Positions 50,921 through 60,366 are shown, numbered from the stretch's first letter. The stretch is DNA of 64,000 bases from Fen-1058 sp964398185 (GCA_964398185.1 CAYNML010000021.1:1-64000), one strand, 5' to 3'. Numbers and translations are program-made. Notes: a model not told the origin generated them from the letters alone.

Positions 50921-51900
50921 CCACGGCGCTAATCACCGGCGCGACTGGTTTTATCGGGCAATATCTGCTGCGCGATCTGCTGGCGCTAGGCTGGCGCTGC
51001 CGCGTGCTCTCACGCGCCGATCGGCCTGAGCTGGCCCGCTCGGGTGTGGAGGTTGTCCGCGGAGACATTACTAATCGTTCGTCGTTGCGCGGCGCGCTGG
51101 ACGATATCGAATTTGTGTTTCACCTGGCCGGGGCCGGGCACGTGGCCGCCGTCTCGGCCGAGGCGCACGCGCACTGTCGCGCGGTCAACGTCGACGGCGT
51201 GGCTAACTTGCTGGAAGTATGCCGCGAACAGCCTGTCCGCAAGCTCGTTCATTTCAGCAGCACTGCGGCGATGGGCTTGATCAAAGCCGATGTACTGGAT
51301 GAGGACTCGCCGCCGCAGCCGCGCACCCCATATCAGCTGAGCAAATACGAGGGCGAAGCCGTGGTGCGCCGCGCGTGGCAAGAGTGGAAAGTGCCGGCCG
51401 TGATCGTGCGGCCGTGCATGGTTTACGGGCCGGGGGGAACCGGAGAGTTTGCTAAAATATGTCGCTGGATGGCCAAGGGAATTTTTCCGCGTGTGGGCCG
51501 CGGCCCCAGCTATACGCCGCTGATTCATGTGCGCGATGTGGCGCTGGGCGCGCGCCTGGCAGCCGAGCGCGGTCGGCCGGGCGAAGTGTATCTGCTGGTG
51601 GGCGAGTCGCTGCCGGTAGCCGAGGTGCGGCGCAGCGTGCTGCAAGCGCTGCATGTGCAGCGGCCATTTCCATACGTCCCCTTGCGGGTGGCGGTAACGG
51701 GTGCAGGAATGATCGAGTGGGCCACGCAGCGTTTGGGCAAAGTGCCGCCTGTGTCGCGCGCCAACATCATTTCCATGGCCACAGGCCGCCGCTTCAATAT
51801 TGACAAGGCGCGGCACGAGTTGGGTTTTGAGCCGCAGTGTCTATTGGCTGATAATGCCGCCGAAGTGTTGAGCTGGCTGAAGGCGCAAGGAAAAGTATAA
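50917..51900 (+). CDS. NAD-dependent sugar epimerase/dehydratase (SDR family)
   Basis: 327 residues. NAD site ALITGATGFIGQYLLRDLLA, HLAGAGHVAAVS, catalytic YQLSKYEGE (YxxxK), then VIVRPCMVYGPGGTGEF. Typical extended SDR acting on NDP-sugars. Start overlaps the previous stop (ATGA) with a strong AAGGAGG site. Likely makes or modifies the donor sugar of the cluster. Confidence 0.93.
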   Translation: MTTALITGATGFIGQYLLRDLLALGWRCRVLSRADRPELARSGVEVVRGDITNRSSLRGALDDIEFVFHLAGAGHVAAVSAEAHAHCRAVNVDGVANLLEVCREQPVRKLVHFSSTAAMGLIKADVLDEDSPPQPRTPYQLSKYEGEAVVRRAWQEWKVPAVIVRPCMVYGPGGTGEFAKICRWMAKGIFPRVGRGPSYTPLIHVRDVALGARLAAERGRPGEVYLLVGESLPVAEVRRSVLQALHVQRPFPYVPLRVAVTGAGMIEWATQRLGKVPPVSRANIISMATGRRFNIDKARHELGFEPQCLLADNAAEVLSWLKAQGKV

Positions 51901-53040
51901 GTGATGCAAGCAAAGAATGTGGCGACGGTGGCTGGTGTGCGCGTGGCGGGTGTGGAAGAGATTCCACAGCGTGTCACTGATCTGCTGGCGCTGCTGGGCG
52001 GGTTGGAGCAGTTTATCAAACCCGGCGATACCGTCTTCTTGAAACCCAATTTTGTAGCGCCGTTTCCCGAAGCCGTGACCCATTTCGATTTCATCGCGGG
52101 CGTGGCGCGCGCGGCGCAGGCCTGCGGCGGCAAAGTCGTCATTGGCGAATCGGCGGGTTTCGAGTTCGACACCGAGCAGACGCTGCAAGTCGTGGGCGCG
52201 CAGGACCTGGCGCAGTCATTGGGTGTGCCGCTGCTCAACCTCGATCGTGAGCCGTTCAAGGCGGTGCCGGGCGAATGGCCGTTCGGCGAACTGCGCGTGG
52301 CGCAGATTGTGTACGATGCCGATGTGTTTATCAACTTGCCCAAGCTCAAGCGCCACAGCCTGACCACCATGACAGGCGCGTTGAAGAATTTGTTTGGCGT
52401 GTTACATCGCGACACCCGGCGACGCATGCACGCCTGGAATGTGAACAAGGGCATCGTGGCGGTGAACCGGGTAGTGCGTCCTACGGTGTCGTTGGTGGAA
52501 GGCGTTGTCACGTTGACGCGCGCAGTGTACGGACAAGCCGAACTGTTGGGCGTGATGTTGGGCGGCACGGAACCGCTGGCGCTCGATCGCGTGGGGTGCC
52601 AGCTGTTGGGGCTGGCTGAAAGCGATGTGCCGCACCTCGGCGGGGCGCTGCAGGCCGGATTCGTGGCCGATTACCAGCTCATTGGCGCTAAACTGCCCGC
52701 GGTTGAAGCCACACCCCGATCGGTGTCGGCCGGCCGCCGGCTGCATCGCGCGCTGATTCAAGGCGCGTATGTGGCCGACGTTCCGTATGCGGCGCTGCGG
52801 CCGGGTCGATCGATCTTGCCGCGCCTGCATTTTGAGTTGGGGTTGAAGCCGCACATCCACGCAGAGGCTTGCACGGAATGCGGCGATTGTGTGCCGGTGT
52901 GTCCGGTGAATGCGATCGATGTTCCGGGCCGGCGGATTTTGCCCGAGCGCTGCGAATGCCTGCGCTGCTTGAAATGCGTACCCGCTTGTCCGGAAAACGC
53001 GATCGAGGTGGTGGGATGGCGGAAACCGTCCAAGGAGTAA
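51901..53040 (+). CDS. DUF362 protein with C-terminal 2x[4Fe-4S] ferredoxin domain
   Basis: 379 residues from a GTG (or ATG at 51904). DUF362 part: VFLKPNFVAPFPEAVTHFDF, GKVVIGESAG, VFINLPKLKRHSLTTMTGALKN (about 137-158). The last 60 residues carry two clusters: CTECGDCVPVCP and CECLRCLKCVPACP. Proteins of this type are annotated as iron-sulfur cofactor or electron proteins of uncertain function. It is unusual inside a glycosyltransferase cluster and could supply electrons to the radical SAM enzyme encoded at 56688. Confidence 0.87.
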   Translation: MMQAKNVATVAGVRVAGVEEIPQRVTDLLALLGGLEQFIKPGDTVFLKPNFVAPFPEAVTHFDFIAGVARAAQACGGKVVIGESAGFEFDTEQTLQVVGAQDLAQSLGVPLLNLDREPFKAVPGEWPFGELRVAQIVYDADVFINLPKLKRHSLTTMTGALKNLFGVLHRDTRRRMHAWNVNKGIVAVNRVVRPTVSLVEGVVTLTRAVYGQAELLGVMLGGTEPLALDRVGCQLLGLAESDVPHLGGALQAGFVADYQLIGAKLPAVEATPRSVSAGRRLHRALIQGAYVADVPYAALRPGRSILPRLHFELGLKPHIHAEACTECGDCVPVCPVNAIDVPGRRILPERCECLRCLKCVPACPENAIEVVGWRKPSKE

Positions 53041-54206
53041 CGGCGCGGCCCGCCTGGGCGGGTCGCGCTGGACCGCAGGGCGCGGTGTGGTCGGCGCGCT
53101 ATGATCCGACGATCACCGATGCGTGGTGGCAGGCGCTGGCACGCCAGCCGAATCCGCGCGTCGTCGTGCATGGCGGCTATGGCAAGCACAACCTGGGTGA
53201 CGATGCCATTTTGGATGTGCTGTTGCAGCAGATTCGCGCACAACTGCCGCAGGCGCTGATCAGTGTGTTGGCGCATGGTCCGGCTTTCGTGCACGAGCGC
53301 TACGGCCTGCCCGCTTATCATTTTTCCAATCTGGCCGCGCTGCGCCAGATCCGATCAGCTGATCTGTACGTCATCGGCGGGGGCGGCATCGTTAATCGGA
53401 TCAACAGCTATTCGGGTTTTCAGCGGCTGCGGATTTTTGATCCCAAAGGCAAGTTCCTGTTTCTGGCAGCTTGGCTGGCGCGGGCTTCGGGCGCGCGAGT
53501 GATCTTTCATTCGGTAGGCATCACTTCATTTCCTGATCCGCTGGTGCGGCGGTTGACGCTGTCGGCGATGAAGTGGGCCGATGCGTTGACGGTGCGCGAT
53601 GAAGCTTCGGCGCGCTTGCTGCGCGCGGCGGGCGTCACGCGCGAGATACCGGTGATCTACGACCCGGCGGTGCGCCTGATGCCGGCGTCTGCAGCACGCG
53701 CCGAAGAGATTCTGCGGGCTGAGGGAATCGATCGGAATAAGCCGCTGGTCTTTGTAAATTTCCGGCCGGTGACTGATCCGGCCAGTGATAACGGCCGCAC
53801 GGCTCAGATCGCGGCTCATCTAGTGCGGCGTCTGATAGAATGTTATAATCTTCAAGTCGCGTTCTTTCCCTTCGGGCGGCATCCACACAAGCCGATCGAA
53901 AACGATCTGACATTGCTTGAGGCCATGCGTCCCCAGCTGAACGGCCTGGCGGACTTTCACGTCATCGAGCATGAATACACCCCTGCCGAGACCAAGGCGT
54001 TGCTGGGTCTGGCGCGCGCCTGTGTGTTGGAACGGCTCCATGCGGCGATTTTGGCGGTGGGCATGGGCGTGCCGGTGATTAACGTGGCCTATGATGACAA
54101 GACCGCCGCTTTTATGGAGATGGTGTCCTTGTCGGCGGACGTGGTGCCGCTGGCCGATTTTTCCGTGGAGGCAGTCGAGCGACGGCTGATGACGTGGCTG
54201 GAATGA
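53016..54206 (+). CDS. Polysaccharide pyruvyl transferase family protein
   Basis: 396 residues from the ATG at 53016 (overlaps the previous gene by 25 bases). Signature of the CsaB/WcaK family: VVVHGGYGKHNLGDDAILDV at the start, VIGGGGIVN, and a C-terminal RLHAAILAVGMGVP with Arg/His expected for PEP use. It would add pyruvate ketals to a sugar, which in Gram-positive cells anchors S-layer proteins with SLH domains. No SLH domain was seen in this window. Confidence 0.87.
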   Translation: MAETVQGVTARPAWAGRAGPQGAVWSARYDPTITDAWWQALARQPNPRVVVHGGYGKHNLGDDAILDVLLQQIRAQLPQALISVLAHGPAFVHERYGLPAYHFSNLAALRQIRSADLYVIGGGGIVNRINSYSGFQRLRIFDPKGKFLFLAAWLARASGARVIFHSVGITSFPDPLVRRLTLSAMKWADALTVRDEASARLLRAAGVTREIPVIYDPAVRLMPASAARAEEILRAEGIDRNKPLVFVNFRPVTDPASDNGRTAQIAAHLVRRLIECYNLQVAFFPFGRHPHKPIENDLTLLEAMRPQLNGLADFHVIEHEYTPAETKALLGLARACVLERLHAAILAVGMGVPVINVAYDDKTAAFMEMVSLSADVVPLADFSVEAVERRLMTWLE

Positions 54207-54207
54207 G

Positions 54208-54948
54208 ATGACGATAGAACGAGCGACTCCTTACGATCAGCACCTGGCTTACCGCGACGACTTCATGAACGTTGGTCCGCGCTTCTTTGTGCGGACGGGT
54301 TTGATGCGGCGCATGCTGACAGGTGTGGCGGGCCGTATTATCGACGTGGGCTGTGGTGACGGTTTCTTTTTGGAGCAGCTGCTGGCGATGGGATTCGACT
54401 GTGTCGGGCTGGATGTGTCTGAAATGATGATCGAGCGCTGCCGCCAGCGAATCTCATCTGATCGGCTTGAACTGGTGTGCGATGTGATTCAGAACTATCA
54501 GCCGGCTCGGCTCTTCGACGCGGCGGCCTGTGGTGAAACGCTGGAGCACATCGACGATGACGTGGCGGTGTTGACGCACATCAACCGGGTGGTGAAGCCG
54601 GGGGGCGCGCTGGTGTTGACGGTCCCCATCGATATGACGTTGTGGAGCGAAGCCGATGTGGCGGCCGGGCATGTGCGCCGCTACAGCAAGGCAGAAATCT
54701 TTGGAAAGTTACAGCAGACCGGTTTTGCTGTGCAGGATTACGCGGTCTGGGGCTATCCGCTAACGCGCACCCTGCACTTCAAGATTCGCGAGCAGCAAAC
54801 CGGGCTGATGCGCGGCACCGTGCCAACCCGGCGGCGGCGCTGGCTGCAGCGGTTGATGAAACCGGGCCGCTATGTGTTTTTGATTGACAATCTTTTTAAC
54901 GCCACGGAGAAGGGTGTGGGGATTGTCGTGCGTGCGATCAAGCAGTAG
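54208..54948 (+). CDS. SAM-dependent methyltransferase
   Basis: 246 residues. IIDVGCGDGFFLEQLLAMGF and GLDVSEMMIERCRQRI are the SAM site; CGETLEHIDDDVAVLTHINR and VKPGGALVLTVP complete the class I pattern. A C-terminal basic region (RRRRWLQRLMKPG) may bind membrane. Begins 2 bases after the pyruvyl-transferase stop. Confidence 0.88.
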   Translation: MTIERATPYDQHLAYRDDFMNVGPRFFVRTGLMRRMLTGVAGRIIDVGCGDGFFLEQLLAMGFDCVGLDVSEMMIERCRQRISSDRLELVCDVIQNYQPARLFDAAACGETLEHIDDDVAVLTHINRVVKPGGALVLTVPIDMTLWSEADVAAGHVRRYSKAEIFGKLQQTGFAVQDYAVWGYPLTRTLHFKIREQQTGLMRGTVPTRRRRWLQRLMKPGRYVFLIDNLFNATEKGVGIVVRAIKQ

Positions 54949-54984
54949 CGACCGCACGCGGTATTTTTGGGTTGCGAGAGGAAT

Positions 54985-56661
54985 ATGACACCGTTCCCCA
55001 AACTCTTAGTGTTGGGCCTTGATGCCGCCACTTTCGATCTCATCGATCCCTGGGTGGCCGAGGGCAAACTGCCGCATTTGCAAGCCTTGATGGCCGGCGG
55101 CTCACGCGCGCCGCTGCTGTCCGTGCCCAATCTAAACAGCATTCCGGCTTGGACGTCATTCATGACGGGAAAGAATCCCGGTAAGCACGGGCTGTATTGG
55201 TTTTACGAGCGTCAACCGGGCAGCTATGCCTATCGTTACCTGAATGGCAGCGATATTCAGGGCCGGCGCTTTTGGGACTATATGTCGGACAGCGGTTTGC
55301 GCGTGGGGGTCGTCAATGTGCCAATGACCTATCCGGCTTACGAGTTCAACGGCTTCATGATCGCCGGGCTGGATGCGCCCAACGAGACCAGCCCTAACTT
55401 CACTTACCCAGCTGAGTTGTATGATGAGATTCTGGCCAACTCTGGCCCCTATCATATCGAGACCAACATTCTGGGCTACGCGCGGCGCGGGCGGATCGAT
55501 CTGGCGGTGAAGGCCACCGAGGAAGTGATCGAGCAGCGCGTCAAGACGATCGATTACTTATTGCGGACGCAGACATGGGATGTCTTCGTCGCCGTTTTCA
55601 CGGAACTCGATCGGGTGCAGCACACATTCTGGCGCTTCATGGATCCACGTCATCCCGATTACGATCCAGAGGGCGCCAAGCAATATGGCGACGTCATTTT
55701 CCGGTTCTATGCGCGGCTCGATGAAGCGATTGGCGAGATTGTAAGCCGCTACCCCGGCGTGCCGGTGGTCATCAACTCCGACCACGGCTTCGGCAGCAAT
55801 CCTGAAAGCTACAGCTATCTCTCGCCGTGGTTGCAGAGCCTGGGTTTGTTTCAGCCGGTGCAGCCGCGCACCAGCGATCGATTATTGCGGCGGGCGGCGT
55901 CGTTGGCTGATGGATTGTTGTCGCAATCCACGCGGCGGCGCATCATCGCCATGCTGCCGGGCGGGCGGGCCGGGCTGGCGCAGCGCCTGCATCAAGTCCG
56001 CTGCGACTGGAGCGGAACGCGCGCATACACCAATTACATTCATGCGGGTATCTGGATCAACTTACAGGGGCGCGAACCGCAGGGGATTGTGGCACCGGGC
56101 ACTGAATATGAGACGCTGCGCCAGGAGCTGATCGCTGGACTGTTGACGTGGGAAGATACGCGCACAGGCCAGAAGATCGTGAAGTCAGCTGTGCCGCGCG
56201 AGGAGGTCTATCACGGCCCCTTCATGGATCAAGCACCGGATGTCGTGATCCGCTGGAACTATGGCGTGCACCCAGCGGGGCTGCGCTACACGCACAATGG
56301 CCGAGCAGTCGAGGTCAAGTCTAGGACGGATATCGTTGAGCGTCACAATGTCAGCGGCGATCACCGGCCTGAGGGTATCTTGATCATGCACGGGCCGGGC
56401 ATTCGAGCAGGACAACAATTGGCCGAGGCTCGTTTGGAAGACGTGGCACCCACGCTCTTGTATTTGACCGGAGTGCCGGTGCCGGATGACATGGACGGGC
56501 GGGTCCTGGCGGCGGCTTTTGAACCGGATTGTCTGACCCAGCGGCCGGTGCGCTATCAGCATGTCGCCGCGGACGATGAGCAAGCAGAGCGGCGCAATTT
56601 CAGCACTGATGAAGATGCGCAGTTGCAGCAGCGCTTACGAGATCTGGGCTATTTAGAGTAG
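54985..56661 (+). CDS. AlkP-superfamily hydrolase (type I phosphodiesterase family), Ser-type
   Basis: 558 residues from the ATG at 54985. LLVLGLDAATFDLIDPWVAE carries the first metal Asp; the nucleophile position in NSIPAWTSFMTGKNPGKHG reads Ser where NPP enzymes have Thr. INSDHGFGSN supplies a metal Asp-His pair. No signal peptide. A paralog is at 61564. Candidates are phosphodiesterase, sulfatase-like or phosphotransferase on lipid-linked glycans; the sequence does not decide. Confidence 0.85.
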   Translation: MTPFPKLLVLGLDAATFDLIDPWVAEGKLPHLQALMAGGSRAPLLSVPNLNSIPAWTSFMTGKNPGKHGLYWFYERQPGSYAYRYLNGSDIQGRRFWDYMSDSGLRVGVVNVPMTYPAYEFNGFMIAGLDAPNETSPNFTYPAELYDEILANSGPYHIETNILGYARRGRIDLAVKATEEVIEQRVKTIDYLLRTQTWDVFVAVFTELDRVQHTFWRFMDPRHPDYDPEGAKQYGDVIFRFYARLDEAIGEIVSRYPGVPVVINSDHGFGSNPESYSYLSPWLQSLGLFQPVQPRTSDRLLRRAASLADGLLSQSTRRRIIAMLPGGRAGLAQRLHQVRCDWSGTRAYTNYIHAGIWINLQGREPQGIVAPGTEYETLRQELIAGLLTWEDTRTGQKIVKSAVPREEVYHGPFMDQAPDVVIRWNYGVHPAGLRYTHNGRAVEVKSRTDIVERHNVSGDHRPEGILIMHGPGIRAGQQLAEARLEDVAPTLLYLTGVPVPDDMDGRVLAAAFEPDCLTQRPVRYQHVAADDEQAERRNFSTDEDAQLQQRLRDLGYLE

Positions 56662-56687
56662 GGGCAGGAAGGGCTAGGTGCGGGGAG

Positions 56688-57932
56688 ATGAACGGCAAGG
56701 ACTACTTATTTTACATGCTGCCACGGCTGGCGCGGTATAAGCTGGCTTATCACAATCTGCGGCGGCCGATTGGCCCAATGGTGCTGACGTTTTCGGTGAC
56801 CAACTTGTGCCAGTCACGCTGCCAATCCTGCAATATCTGGGACATCTATAAGCAGCGCCCCGGCCTCTGGAAGCAGGAACTGCAACTGTCAGAAATCGAG
56901 CGGACTTTCAAGAGCATCGGGCAGATTTACTTCTTCAACGTCAGTGGCGGTGAGCCTTTCCTGCGCAAGGATCTGCCGGAAATCATCGAGCTGGCGTTGG
57001 TGTATATGAAGCCGCGCATCGTGCACATTCCGACCAATGCGATCTCGCCCCTGCGCGTAGAAGAAGGCGTGGCGAAGATACTGGAGTACATGCATAAGCA
57101 CGGCGCCAATCGTGTTCCGTTGACGGTGAAGCCATCGCTGGATGGCGTTGGTGAGGTGCACGATCGGGTGCGGGGTGTTCCCGGTAATTTCGAGAAGGTG
57201 GTGGAGACAGTTGAGGCGTTGAAGCGCTTGCGTCAGCGGTATCCTAATTTGCATGTCGAGCTGGGCACGGTTGTCTCGCGGATGAACCTGGCTCATGTCA
57301 AGGAAACGGCCGACTTCGTCCATCAGTGGGAAGGCATTGAAAGCTACCGCAACGAAATCGCTGAGCAACGGACCGAGTTCTTCAACATCGGTGATCCGAT
57401 TACGCCCAGCGGTGAAGAATATGATGAATTGATGGAATACTTCTCCGCGCGCACCCGCGAGAATATTCGCAAGAAACGCCGCCTGGCGCGCATCACGGAA
57501 TCGCTGCGCCTGGTGTATTACGAATATGCCGGACGCATCGTCAAAGAAAAAAGGCAGGTCTTGCCGTGCTATGGCGGAATCACGAACGCTCACCTGAATC
57601 CGTATGGACAAGTATGGCCGTGCGCGGTATTAGGGTATGATCAACCCATGGGCAACGTGCGGGATTTCAATTATGATTTTCAGGCGCTCTGGAATTCAGA
57701 GCAAGCTAAGCAGGTCCGAGCTTACATCAAGGCTGGAAAGTGTGCCTGTCCACTTGCCAATCAGAGTTACTCGAATATTTTGATGGATCCAGTTGCCACG
57801 GCCAAGGTGGCATACAACGTCATGTTCTTTGACGGCCCGTTAGGCTCGTCTTCATCTCATCAGGAATTTGGAGGTCATGTTGAACAAGCACATTCGTCTT
57901 CTGTCCCTGCTGCTTCTGATGGTCAGCGTTAG
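56688..57932 (+). CDS. Radical SAM protein with C-terminal SPASM-like Cys region
   Basis: 414 residues. Cluster motif CQSRCQSC (CX3CX2C, about 46-53), followed by the SGGEPFLRKDLPEI SAM loop. The C-terminal region has CYGGITNAHLNPYGQVWPC and KCACPLANQSY, resembling the auxiliary cluster-binding SPASM part. It likely carries out a radical change on a peptide or sugar. The final 28 residues (from SSSSHQEFGGH) are Ser/His-rich, and the 3' end overlaps the next gene by 56 bases. Confidence 0.88.
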   Translation: MNGKDYLFYMLPRLARYKLAYHNLRRPIGPMVLTFSVTNLCQSRCQSCNIWDIYKQRPGLWKQELQLSEIERTFKSIGQIYFFNVSGGEPFLRKDLPEIIELALVYMKPRIVHIPTNAISPLRVEEGVAKILEYMHKHGANRVPLTVKPSLDGVGEVHDRVRGVPGNFEKVVETVEALKRLRQRYPNLHVELGTVVSRMNLAHVKETADFVHQWEGIESYRNEIAEQRTEFFNIGDPITPSGEEYDELMEYFSARTRENIRKKRRLARITESLRLVYYEYAGRIVKEKRQVLPCYGGITNAHLNPYGQVWPCAVLGYDQPMGNVRDFNYDFQALWNSEQAKQVRAYIKAGKCACPLANQSYSNILMDPVATAKVAYNVMFFDGPLGSSSSHQEFGGHVEQAHSSSVPAASDGQR

Positions 57933-58560
57933 CCTAGCTGCCTGCGACACGCCACAGCCCACAGTCTCGCCGCTCGTTTCTCCACCAAGCACCCCCAACG
58001 CTTCTACAAGTGTTGACTTGCCTGTTGGAACAGTCCAGGTCGGAGAAAGCCTGAATTTTGATTTTAATGGCGATGGGCAAATTGAAACGGCGCGGGCATA
58101 TTCACCAGTCGGTGGTGGTCCGGGCGGCGGTGTGATCGTAACAAGGCAATCCGCTAACGGCACAGAGTTATTATGGCAAACAAAAATTCCGGATAACCTC
58201 ACGTTAACTGAGCTAAAGGCCCGGAACATGCACGCTGATAACATTTTTGAGATTCTAATTTTCACACATGCAGGATCAACGATTAAATTCCCGCTTTATG
58301 TGTACAAATGGCTAAATGGCTCTTTCACCCTCTTGAAACCAAATGGTGGTAAGCTGGCAGGTCAGGATGCGTTTGTTTCGGACTATTGGCCGACGACTCT
58401 AGGGGACGTAGACAACGACGGCATTATGGAAATTGTTCCGACGCTTGAACTTAATCCGCCGGTTGAGTACTTGGAGCCAAATGTTTATCAATGGGAGGGA
58501 GAAAGCTTTACTTATACAGACTACTTCATCATTCCACCAAGGTTTAAACCGGAGAAGTAG
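57877..58560 (+). CDS. Lipoprotein with two VCBS-like Ca-binding loops
   Basis: 227 residues from the ATG at 57877 (GGAGG just upstream, rather close). Lipobox SLAAC near residue 22. Pro/Ser/Thr-rich linker, then a domain with FNGDGQIETARAY and LGDVDNDGIMEIVP, two D-x-D-x-DG loops like those of the propeller protein at 43134. Function unknown; a surface protein by its signal. Overlaps the 3' end of the radical SAM gene. Confidence 0.75.
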   Translation: MLNKHIRLLSLLLLMVSVSLAACDTPQPTVSPLVSPPSTPNASTSVDLPVGTVQVGESLNFDFNGDGQIETARAYSPVGGGPGGGVIVTRQSANGTELLWQTKIPDNLTLTELKARNMHADNIFEILIFTHAGSTIKFPLYVYKWLNGSFTLLKPNGGKLAGQDAFVSDYWPTTLGDVDNDGIMEIVPTLELNPPVEYLEPNVYQWEGESFTYTDYFIIPPRFKPEK

Positions 58561-58582
58561 GATCAATAACCCGTTAGAGTTA

Positions 58583-58611
58583 TTGCCTAGTCTAAGAATC
58601 TACGCTAGAAT
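58583..58611 (+). promoter_or_regulatory. Possible promoter of secreted repeat protein
   Basis: TTGCCT (58583-58588), 17-base spacer, TAGAAT (58606-58611), about 75 bases before the ATG at 58686. Confidence 0.5.
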
Positions 58612-58685
58612 TCTACCGTAACAAGAAGATGTCGGCCTATTTCTGGTCGGCAGCTTGTTTCAAAACATAACATATGGAGGGAGCA

Positions 58686-60209
58686 ATGAAGAAATTAGTA
58701 CCAGTTGTCGTGTTGTTTGCCCTGATTGTGGCTGTGGCTGTTCCGGTCTATGGGCAGGCCGGAGCCCCGAATCCGGGTGCGAGCCGTGGCAATATCTTCA
58801 TCCAGAACATCGGCACAGCTCCGGCAAACTTCGTGCTGACGTTCACGCGTGGTGCTGGCGTTGCGACTGGTCCCACCACCTTTACGTATAATGTGACGAA
58901 CCTCCCAGTGGGTGGTGCTAAGTCGTTGCTGTACACCAACTGCTGGCAGGACAGCTGCACCTCGCCGAGCACCCCTGTTCCCGATGGCTGGGCGGGCGCT
59001 GTGCAGATTTCTTCCGATCAGCCGTTGGCTTCGATCGCAAACCTGTTCTGGCTGGGCATCCCGTCGGCCGGAACCTATTCTGGCTTTAGCACGCCGGCCA
59101 CAACGGTCTACATGCCGAATCTGCTCAAATCCACCTCGCGCCGCACGGTGGTGACGGTCCAGAATACGGCCGCGACCGACGCAAACAACGTTCAGATGAT
59201 TTACTTCGACCGCAACGGCACGGCTGTCTTCACCGGCACCGCCAACATCCCGGCTGGATCGATGCAGCAGTTCGACCTCTCAACGATTGCGGGAGTCGAC
59301 TTTTCGGCCACCAGCAATACCGGTTCGTTGAAGATCACGCATCCGAGCAACGCCCTGTCGGCAGTGGCTTCGATCCACTATCCGCCTGGCGACCGCGGTA
59401 CGGCAGTGTACGGCGGATTTGTGGGCGGCAGCACCACCATCTGGTTCCCCAGCCAGTTCCGCCGCTACTCAGGCACCACCCCCACTCTGTACAATGCCAA
59501 CATTGTTCAGAACTTGGGTACCCAGGCCGCGAATGTGACGGTCAGCTTCTTGGACAAGAACAACACCAACAACCAGCAGTGCACCGACACGATTCAGCCC
59601 GGCGCTTCCCAAGGTTACAACATGATCTCTCAAGGTACTGCCCCTGCTGGATGCTGGACGGCCATTCAGGCCCTGGGCACCAACTGGTCGGGCACGGTGA
59701 AGGTCGAATCGACCAACGGTCAGGATCTCGCGGGCGTCGGTTTCTACTTCTCAACGACCAACGTGGGTGACGTGATGGCCTTTGAGGCGATTGCCAATGA
59801 AGCCGGCAGTGCCAAGATTTATTCTCCGGCGGTGTATCGCAAGTTGTCTGGCGCGACCTCCAGCCAGCAGTGGTCAACGACGCTGGTTCAGAACCTGGAG
59901 AGTGTGACCCGCACTTTGACCGTGAAGTTCTACAACACGTCAGGCGTGCAGGTTGGCGCGGTGGCCGGCTACAACGTCACCGTTGCCGGTAACGCTTCGG
60001 CCGGTTTGAACCTCAACACGGGTGTGAACCTGCCCGCGCAGGCCCTGACGGATCTGGGCACCAACTTCAGCGGCGGGATGGTCGTGGAGGCCCCGGCTGG
60101 CAGCCAGCTGGTGGGTGTCACGAACATCTTCTACGAAGCCCCCGGTTCTCCGGCGCCTGCAGGCAGCCGTGAGCAAGGCTCTGCTTACGACGTTTTCCCG
60201 GCTCCGTAA
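58686..60209 (+). CDS. Secreted beta-repeat surface protein
   Basis: 507 residues from the ATG at 58686 (GGAGGGAGC upstream). Signal peptide at 1-23 (LVPVVVLFALIVAVAVPVYG). The mature part consists of about four related segments of roughly 110 residues, each beginning with a phrase like TLVQNL or NIFIQNIGT and ending with a VxSxN/VxAPxG strand. Ser, Thr, Asn and Gly are abundant, charges few. This is typical of surface adhesins or S-layer-like proteins. Its own promoter and a strong terminator suggest high, separate expression. Confidence 0.75.
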   Translation: MKKLVPVVVLFALIVAVAVPVYGQAGAPNPGASRGNIFIQNIGTAPANFVLTFTRGAGVATGPTTFTYNVTNLPVGGAKSLLYTNCWQDSCTSPSTPVPDGWAGAVQISSDQPLASIANLFWLGIPSAGTYSGFSTPATTVYMPNLLKSTSRRTVVTVQNTAATDANNVQMIYFDRNGTAVFTGTANIPAGSMQQFDLSTIAGVDFSATSNTGSLKITHPSNALSAVASIHYPPGDRGTAVYGGFVGGSTTIWFPSQFRRYSGTTPTLYNANIVQNLGTQAANVTVSFLDKNNTNNQQCTDTIQPGASQGYNMISQGTAPAGCWTAIQALGTNWSGTVKVESTNGQDLAGVGFYFSTTNVGDVMAFEAIANEAGSAKIYSPAVYRKLSGATSSQQWSTTLVQNLESVTRTLTVKFYNTSGVQVGAVAGYNVTVAGNASAGLNLNTGVNLPAQALTDLGTNFSGGMVVEAPAGSQLVGVTNIFYEAPGSPAPAGSREQGSAYDVFPAP

Positions 60210-60234
60210 GTGTTGTTGCTCAATACCTAGTCCT

Positions 60235-60268
60235 GAACGGGCTCCACATGGAGCCCGTTCACTTTTTC
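60235..60268 (+). terminator. Rho-independent terminator closing the glycan cluster
   Basis: GAACGGGCTCC (60235-60245), loop ACAT, GGAGCCCGTTC (60250-60260), then a T run. Confidence 0.92.
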
Positions 60269-60299
60269 TACCCGCAAATGTCCTCATCTTTGAAAGTTT

Positions 60300-60328
60300 T
60301 TGACGAATTGCTGCTCTTCGTTTATAAT
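60300..60328 (+). promoter_or_regulatory. sat promoter
   Basis: TTGACG (60300-60305), 17-base spacer, TATAAT (60323-60328). AAGGG Shine-Dalgarno precedes the ATG at 60367. Confidence 0.75.
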
Positions 60329-60366
60329 CCCGCCGCTTGCTAATCCATGTAGAAGGGAATCATCAC

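Noticed and set aside
53016..54206. Evidence for SLH-type S-layer anchoring
   Set aside because: A pyruvyl-transferase-like gene is present, but no SLH domain protein is found in this window.
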